Assembly (NCBI RefSeq): GCF_002933775.1
Contig: NZ_BEWV01000180.1
Span: 1-57,593 of the forward strand
Direction of reading: 5' to 3'
DNA length: 57,593 nucleotides
Source of the DNA: Prevotella sp. MGM1
GTDB taxonomy: Bacteria; Bacteroidota; Bacteroidia; Bacteroidales; Bacteroidaceae
Shown here: positions 52,760 through 57,593 of the stretch, piece by piece
Position numbering within the stretch: the stretch's first letter is position 1
Layout: each line of letters opens with the position of its first letter
Notes under the pieces: generated by a model
Seen by the model: only the letters and a program-made list of their open reading frames with translations
Told to the model about the DNA's origin: nothing
The model's database searches: none
Position numbers and translations under genes: made by a program

Positions 52760-53533
52760 ATGATACAGACACCGGTCATAATCACATTCGCAAATCAAAA
52801 AGGAGGCGTGGGCAAGACCACCCTCTGCGTGACTTTCGCCAACTATCTGGTGACGAAGGGAGTGCGTGTCGCCATAGTCGATTGCGACTTCCAGCACTCC
52901 ATCATTAAGTGCCGCAAGGCTGACATCAAGAAATACGACGTGCAGTATGTGCCCTATGATGTGCTGTCATACGAGGCCAACGACAAGAAAGCGATTATTT
53001 CCCTTATAGAGAAAATGCACAATGACCAAAGCCTGGATGTCGTGCTGATGGATTCCCCCGGCAGCCTGCAAGCGGACGGACTGGTGCCGATGTTCGTAAA
53101 CTCGGACATTATCGTTGTGCCTTTCCATTACGATCTGATGACCGTTCCCTCCACCGCCAGCTTCCTTATGTTCATAGACCGCCTGCGCAAAGCCGTTGGC
53201 GAAAATATGAAAGCACAGCTTTTCATTGTCCCCAACCTGCATGACGGCAGAGTGGGCAAACGCTCTGAACTGGTTATTTGGGAGAACACCAGAGAGACCT
53301 TCTGCAACTATGGAATTGTAACCGGAAGAATCCCCAAACGTGCCGACATGGAGCGTTTCAGTACGATGGCGGCTCTGGATAAACAGAGCGGTATCGTTAC
53401 CCCGGTCTTTGAACGTATCTACTCCTACATTTTTGACACGACCGAATCCATCCGGGAGCCGAAATTGACAGGAATACAACTGACCGAAAATTTGGAGGCG
53501 GAATTAAAAAGAAAAGCAAAAGAGAATCAATAA
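52760..53533 (+). CDS. traA: ParA/MinD-type ATPase TraA of the conjugative element
   Basis: A 257-residue ATPase with the deviant Walker A KGGVGKTT (14-21), Walker A' DCDFQHS (about 39-45) and VVLMDSPGSLQADG as the Walker B region. Bacteroides conjugative elements begin their transfer operon with such a ParA-like protein, named TraA. It may position the element or the transfer apparatus at the membrane. First gene of the operon, 17 bp before the DUF3408-like gene. Confidence 0.88.
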   Translation: MIQTPVIITFANQKGGVGKTTLCVTFANYLVTKGVRVAIVDCDFQHSIIKCRKADIKKYDVQYVPYDVLSYEANDKKAIISLIEKMHNDQSLDVVLMDSPGSLQADGLVPMFVNSDIIVVPFHYDLMTVPSTASFLMFIDRLRKAVGENMKAQLFIVPNLHDGRVGKRSELVIWENTRETFCNYGIVTGRIPKRADMERFSTMAALDKQSGIVTPVFERIYSYIFDTTESIREPKLTGIQLTENLEAELKRKAKENQ

Positions 53534-53550
53534 CTATCAACATAGAAGCA

Positions 53551-53937
53551 ATGACAAAAGACATTCCCGAAATAGATGACCTTCTCAAAGGCATCAATGA
53601 CCCTGAAATGGCTCTTACGGATGAGCATACGGAAACTGCTACTACTTATCAAGTGGAAATAACCAAAGATTTTGAATCGGCTAACTCCGACTACTGGCAA
53701 TCCTTCTTGTCCTATCTTGAAACAGATACCCAGGAAGACAAAGGAGAACGGATGATCTGCAAGTTAGACCGCGACCTTGCCGACTCACTGGACGAGTGCA
53801 ACATCCATAACCGCAGCCGCTCCGACATAGTGAACGCCATTGTCCGCACGTTCTTCAAGACCTACCTGCCACAGCTTGCGCAGTACCGCCGTGATAACAA
53901 GTCGCTTTTCACCAACTATAAGGAGGCAAAAGCATGA
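53551..53937 (+). CDS. DUF3408-like conjugative element protein
   Basis: A 128-residue protein. An acidic, disordered N-terminal half is followed by a compact C-terminal half (MICKLDRDLADSLDECNIHNRSRSDIVNAIVRTFFKTYL) that looks like a ribbon-helix-helix DNA-binding fold. It resembles DUF3408 proteins that follow traA in Bacteroidetes elements. With the ParA protein it could act as a ParB-like DNA-binding partner; that is inference. It overlaps the next gene by 4 bp. Confidence 0.72.
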   Translation: MTKDIPEIDDLLKGINDPEMALTDEHTETATTYQVEITKDFESANSDYWQSFLSYLETDTQEDKGERMICKLDRDLADSLDECNIHNRSRSDIVNAIVRTFFKTYLPQLAQYRRDNKSLFTNYKEAKA

Positions 53938-54521
53938 GGACAATCCAATGGACTGACCAGATGACAACCCTCTTGACGGAACTGTACCCGGTGGAAACAA
54001 CTTCCCATACCGCCATAGTATTGGGAGTAAGCGAGACCCTTGTCAAGCAGAAAGCCCGCAAATTAGGGCTGGTAAAAGTTGCCAAGACGAAATGGATGGA
54101 GCGTGCCGACTATATCCGCAGGCATTTCCATTACAAGTCATTCACACAGATGGCCCGTGATTTGGGTACAAGCCGGACGAATGTATGCAACATCGCCGCC
54201 AAGTTGGGGCTGAAACGCAGCCGGAGAGAAACATCCCTTATCATATCCCAAACCCGGAATGAGCTAATCAAACGGGAAAGGCGGCATGTAATCTTCGGGC
54301 TTGAACCGCTGACAGGAATCAAGGTGGTTTCCAACCGTGCCAGGGTAAGGCTCCGCTCACGGCTCAAAAGTCTGGGGTATGTCGTATGCGGCGAGCGTAT
54401 CCTGTTGTATGCCACGGACAACTTCGAGCGCAAGACTAAGCTAGAAAACAAAGCCGTCAAGTTGGGATTGAGCTTCCTGCCAATGTCAGGAACTAATCTG
54501 CAAGTAGTATTCACCTTATAA
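53934..54521 (+). CDS. Tandem helix-turn-helix protein of the tra operon
   Basis: A 195-residue protein with two similar HTH units: about 8-47 (LLTELYPVETTSHTAIVLGVSETLVKQKARKLGL) and about 60-96 (RRHFHYKSFTQMARDLGTSRTNVCNIAAKLGLKRS). Both end in a KLGL turn, which suggests internal duplication. The C-terminal 90 residues are basic. Not recognised as a named Tra protein. Its DNA-binding look and position make it a candidate for binding the GTAACC palindromes, as yet unsupported. Confidence 0.7.
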   Translation: MRTIQWTDQMTTLLTELYPVETTSHTAIVLGVSETLVKQKARKLGLVKVAKTKWMERADYIRRHFHYKSFTQMARDLGTSRTNVCNIAAKLGLKRSRRETSLIISQTRNELIKRERRHVIFGLEPLTGIKVVSNRARVRLRSRLKSLGYVVCGERILLYATDNFERKTKLENKAVKLGLSFLPMSGTNLQVVFTL

Positions 54522-54533
54522 TAACATAGCACC

Positions 54534-54971
54534 ATGCAATACGGACAAATAGTATTCCTGCTTTTCATCGTCCTCTTGTTCTACTATGCGGCATTGATAG
54601 TCCTCGACATCATGAAAGCCAAGGCAGCACAGGTGGCGGAACTGGAATCACAATCAGAAGAAGACATAGACATATCGGATGAAGCAAAGACCTTCAAGCC
54701 ATTCAGAATCAGCCGGGATGAGTCGAAACAGAAAGAAACTGAGAATCAGAATGAATCGGAAAAACAATCGGATTCTAATTCTGAAACAACGTCAGACCGG
54801 AAACAACCTGAATCAAGCACGGAACAACCATTCCACCGCCCCGGCTTCCGTGAACCTATCATGACAGATGGCATCTTGGTTGAAGATTTGGTTGTAGAAG
54901 CAAATAAGATGGCAGAGAATGGAGAATCGGATTTAAGTAAGGTCATCCATGAGTGTGAGAAAGCAAGGTGA
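54534..54971 (+). CDS. Single-pass membrane protein of the tra operon (TraD position)
   Basis: A 145-residue protein. The transmembrane helix covers about 5-27 (QIVFLLFIVLLFYYAALIVL), then a long Glu/Ser/Gln-rich disordered region (about 35-105) and a short C-terminal part with HRPGFREPIMTDGILVEDLV. It occupies the place of traD before traE in Bacteroides elements, but I cannot confirm the family. Confidence 0.65.
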   Translation: MQYGQIVFLLFIVLLFYYAALIVLDIMKAKAAQVAELESQSEEDIDISDEAKTFKPFRISRDESKQKETENQNESEKQSDSNSETTSDRKQPESSTEQPFHRPGFREPIMTDGILVEDLVVEANKMAENGESDLSKVIHECEKAR

Positions 54972-55004
54972 GCATAGAAACTTACCCGACAAAACAATAT
55001 ATAG

Positions 55005-55020
55005 CTTCTAAAAAGAAGCC
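55005..55020 (+). other. Small hairpin upstream of traE
   Basis: GCTTCT-AAAA-AGAAGC, a 6-bp stem with an A(4) loop, 65 bp before traE. It could tune expression inside the operon or stabilise the traE message. Evidence is limited to the dyad. Confidence 0.35.
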
Positions 55021-55084
55021 CACACGTTCCTTTAGCGACCTCTGTTCCTTGGGTGATGAAATCAGATAAACAATTTCAAAAAAA

Positions 55085-55438
55085 ATGCAATTCAAGAAAA
55101 AACTGAAACGTGCGTATGACCGCTTCATGGGTTCCTCTTTCGCACACAAAAGCTTGTTGGCAGTAACCGCACTTACCATCTCCGTGGGTGACATGATGGC
55201 GGCAAGCAAAGGTGCGGCCGGCTTTACAAAAGCCACCACCGAAATCAGTTCCTACCAGACCCCGGTTTCCAACCTGATGAAGGCAATCGCAGCCGTAATC
55301 GCCTTGGTGGGAGCTTTCAACGTGTATTTCAAGATGTCAAACGGCGACCAGGACGTGAAGAAGACCATCATGCTCACCATCGGTGGCTGTATCGCCTTTA
55401 TCGCTTTGTCCGAGGCTCTTCCGCTATTCTTCAAGTAG
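55085..55438 (+). CDS. traE: Conjugative element protein TraE (DUF4134, VirB2-like)
   Basis: A 117-residue small membrane protein. A basic N-terminus is followed by a long signal-like segment (SLLAVTALTISVGDMMAASKGAAGF), then two hydrophobic helices (about 63-83 and 92-116). Size and layout match VirB2-type pilin subunits and the DUF4134 family, the TraE of Bacteroides elements. It precedes traF and traG as expected. Confidence 0.87.
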   Translation: MQFKKKLKRAYDRFMGSSFAHKSLLAVTALTISVGDMMAASKGAAGFTKATTEISSYQTPVSNLMKAIAAVIALVGAFNVYFKMSNGDQDVKKTIMLTIGGCIAFIALSEALPLFFK

Positions 55439-55462
55439 TAGAAACATAACAAGATATTGACG

Positions 55463-55747
55463 ATGAATCAGGAGGAATTTCCCGTATTCAAGGGACTGCA
55501 AAAGCCGCTGGAGTTCATGGGCATCCGTGGACGCTTCCTCACGTTGGCGGCATTGGCCATCGGCGTGTCGTTTGTCGGCTTCATACTGTTCTCCATTGTA
55601 TTGGGAAAGCTCGCCGGATTCGTCGCCATGCTTGTCATGGCAGTCATCGGGCTGGTGACCATCTTCATCAAACAGCGCGGAGGACTGCACAACAAGCGGA
55701 GAGACAAGGGCATTTATATTTACAACAAACTGAGAAAAAGCTCCTAA
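55463..55747 (+). CDS. traF: Conjugative element protein TraF (DUF4133, VirB3-like)
   Basis: A 94-residue inner-membrane protein. FPVFKGLQKPLEFMGIRGRFL is followed by two adjacent transmembrane helices and a basic tail (KRRDKGIYIYNKLRKS). Matches DUF4133/VirB3-like TraF, which works with the TraG ATPase. The ATG at 55463 is preferred over the in-frame TTG at 55457. traG starts 2 bp after its stop. Confidence 0.88.
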   Translation: MNQEEFPVFKGLQKPLEFMGIRGRFLTLAALAIGVSFVGFILFSIVLGKLAGFVAMLVMAVIGLVTIFIKQRGGLHNKRRDKGIYIYNKLRKSS

Positions 55748-55749
55748 TT

Positions 55750-57593
55750 ATGGCACAAACCAAGAAAAAAGTCTTTGACGGCCTCTATGCCGGGCTGGAG
55801 GAAACGGACGGCAATGTCGTCCTTTTTTCAGCCAAGGGCGAGCCGTCCGTCATCTTCGAGATGACCAATCCGGTGCAGCAGTTCTGTACTGATGCCGGGC
55901 AGTATATACGTTTTCAGGATGTACTATCCAATGTGGTACAGACCCTCGGCGAGGGGTATGCCTTGCAGAAGCAGGACATCCTTTGCAAACAAGCCTACCA
56001 CCATGACGTGCCGGAAGATGCGGAGTTCCTGACCCGGAGCTATTTCAATTATTTCGAGGGAAGGGAGTTCACGGAGATACGCACGTACCTGATAGTGACG
56101 CAAGAGGCGCAGCGCAGCCAGTTCGTGCAATACGACCCGAAAACATGGCTGGATTTTCATACGAAGGTTTCCAAGGTGGATGATATCCTGACCGAGCGAG
56201 GCATCCGCCATCGTAAACTCAGCAAAGCTGAAGCATCCGAGTATTGCCACCGCTTTATGGCATTTCAGTTCCGGCACGGTGCCTTTTCCATGACCAACTT
56301 CAAGTCATCGGATGAATACCTGAGAACCGGGGAGCGCATCATCCGTTCCTACCCGTTGGTGGATATAGACGAGATAAACCTGCCGTCAGTCATCAAGCCC
56401 TATACGCAGACGAATATCAACGGATATACCATCGCCACCGACCTGTTCTCGTTCCTGACCAACATCCCTTTTTCGGATTGTGTGGTATTCAACCAAGTGG
56501 TCCAGATACCCAATCAGAGAAAACTGTTAAGGAAGTTACAAGCCAAGGCAAAGCGTCACGGCTCCATGCCTGACCCCAGCAACAAAATAGCCAAGGCTGA
56601 TATCGAGGAAGTCTTGAACCGGCTTGCCGTGGACAGTTCCATGTTGGTATATACCAATTTCAATATCCTGGTCAGTTGTCCTGCGGATAAAGTAACCCCG
56701 GTTACATCGTATTTGGAAACCAAGTTATATGAATGTGGCATCATGCCGTCACGGACAGCTTACAACCAGTTGGAACTATTCACGGATAGCTTTCCCGGAA
56801 ACGCCTACGCTTTCAATCCTGACTACGATTTGTTCTTGACTTTATCTGATGCGGCATTGTGCTTTTTCTTCAAAGAACACTTAAAGGAGTCTGAGCAGAC
56901 ACCTTTGACCACCTACTATACAGACCGACAAGGATTGCCGGTCTGCATAGACTTCACGGGAAAGGAAGGCAAAGTCAAGATGACCGACAATGCCAATTTC
57001 TTCTGCATCGGGCCAAGCGGAAGCGGAAAATCTTTTCACACAAACTCGGTCGTCCGCCAGTTGTTGGAACAAAACACGGATGTGGTGATGGTAGATACAG
57101 GTGATTCATACGAAGGAATCTGCAGCTACTTCGGTGGCACGTATATCTCCTATACCAAAGAGAAGCCTATTTCCATGAACCCCTTTAAGGTGACTAAGGA
57201 AGAATACGAACTGAATTTTGGCGAGAAGAAAAACTTCCTAAAATCTCTGATATTTCTGATATTCAAAGGCAACGAATTGCCCACGAAGATAGAGGACATG
57301 TTGGTGAACCAGACCATCGTGGAGTATTACGATGCCTATTTCCATCCCTTTGAGAAATTCACAGAGAAGGAACGTGAAGGCTTACGCCAGAAGTTGCTTG
57401 TGGACGCAAAGATGGAAGAAGACTATGATAACTATTCCACCAGGATGGAGGACATAGACGAACTGATAAATACGGAAGAGCCTCCTTCCAAGATTGAGGA
57501 GAACCGTATGTTGATGCTGCCTACCGAGGCTCACAGACAAAAGCTGATTCGTCAATACCGTTCCCTAAATGCGCTTGCCCATGATCAAGGGGC
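55750..57593 (+). CDS. traG: Conjugative element ATPase TraG (VirB4-like), partial at the window edge
   Basis: The first 614 residues of a VirB4/TraG-type ATPase that powers the type IV secretion channel; about 200 more are expected. The frame is open to the end of the window. The N-terminal domain (about 1-400) includes FDGLYAGLEETDGNVVLFSAKGEPSVIFEM. Walker A is GPSGSGKS (421-428), and VVMVDTGDSYEGICSYFGG with ISMNPF follows, as in the family. The palindrome GTAACCCCGGTTAC (56692-56705) is embedded in codons 315-319 (V-T-P-V-T). Confidence 0.9.
   Translation, partial: MAQTKKKVFDGLYAGLEETDGNVVLFSAKGEPSVIFEMTNPVQQFCTDAGQYIRFQDVLSNVVQTLGEGYALQKQDILCKQAYHHDVPEDAEFLTRSYFNYFEGREFTEIRTYLIVTQEAQRSQFVQYDPKTWLDFHTKVSKVDDILTERGIRHRKLSKAEASEYCHRFMAFQFRHGAFSMTNFKSSDEYLRTGERIIRSYPLVDIDEINLPSVIKPYTQTNINGYTIATDLFSFLTNIPFSDCVVFNQVVQIPNQRKLLRKLQAKAKRHGSMPDPSNKIAKADIEEVLNRLAVDSSMLVYTNFNILVSCPADKVTPVTSYLETKLYECGIMPSRTAYNQLELFTDSFPGNAYAFNPDYDLFLTLSDAALCFFFKEHLKESEQTPLTTYYTDRQGLPVCIDFTGKEGKVKMTDNANFFCIGPSGSGKSFHTNSVVRQLLEQNTDVVMVDTGDSYEGICSYFGGTYISYTKEKPISMNPFKVTKEEYELNFGEKKNFLKSLIFLIFKGNELPTKIEDMLVNQTIVEYYDAYFHPFEKFTEKEREGLRQKLLVDAKMEEDYDNYSTRMEDIDELINTEEPPSKIEENRMLMLPTEAHRQKLIRQYRSLNALAHDQG
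56692..56705. promoter_or_regulatory. GTAACC-CC-GGTTAC palindrome inside traG
   Basis: The same 14-bp core as at 50092 and 50982, with the same right flank ATCGTAT as at 50982. It is encoded in frame (VTPVTSY) and may be a binding site or chance; see the finding on this family. Confidence 0.5.

Overview
The window is a piece of a Bacteroidales chromosome, probably Prevotellaceae or a close relative, with the left end of an integrative and conjugative element (ICE) at its right side. The evidence for this is: Bacteroidetes-type promoters (-7 TAnnTTTG, often with TTG about 20 bp upstream) before many genes; the ilvD-ilvB-ilvN-thioesterase-ilvC block; a KorDABC 2-oxoacid:ferredoxin oxidoreductase; a large TonB-receptor-like barrel; a bS16 protein with a long Ala/Glu/Lys tail; and a Bacteroides-type traA-to-traG conjugation operon. 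No tRNA, rRNA or CRISPR array was seen.

Region by region. 1-5.4 kb: ffh, folD with an overlapping mini-TPR gene, and the korDABC operon. 5.5-10.2 kb: cobalamin nucleotide-loop genes cobC and cobU-cobT-cobS, split by fucO on the other strand. 10.4-15.2 kb: an OmpA-like protein, a secreted GH2 beta-galactosidase and a HIT protein. 15.5-21.8 kb: the branched-chain amino acid cluster; ilvC and ilvD have clear promoters of their own and a palindromic repeat element lies between ilvD and ilvB. 22.2-28.5 kb: an ECF sigma factor, a membrane anti-sigma-like gene broken by a frameshift in a GCC repeat, a thioredoxin-fold lipoprotein-like protein lacking both redox cysteines, and a 935-residue outer membrane barrel. 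28.7-35.4 kb: trmD, patatin phospholipase, DUF2461, a phytase-esterase-like protein, rhaM, a glycosyltransferase, a DUF4923-like protein and rpsP. 35.5-41.4 kb: a surface polysaccharide patch (four glycosyltransferases and a Wzx-type flippase). 41.9-47.6 kb: porin, rlmD and ppdK.

The ICE begins between the ppdK stop (47596) and the integrase start (about 47800) and runs off the right edge inside traG. It carries a tyrosine recombinase with a non-canonical active site and a C-terminal extension, about 1.2 kb with almost no coding potential, a mob operon (RHH accessory protein and MOBP-like relaxase), and a tra operon (ParA-like TraA, DUF3408-like protein, tandem-HTH protein, small membrane protein, TraE, TraF, TraG). 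The mob and tra operons start from near-identical promoter modules. A family of palindromes GTAACC-N2-GGTTAC recurs before mob, before the relaxase gene, before traA (variant) and inside traG; three of them lie exactly 87 bp apart. This repeated cis-element set is the most unusual signal in the window and looks like an undescribed regulatory or transfer-origin system of the element.

All functions are read from sequence motifs and remembered family features; no database search was possible. Starts were moved downstream of the longest open frame where a methionine fits the family better.
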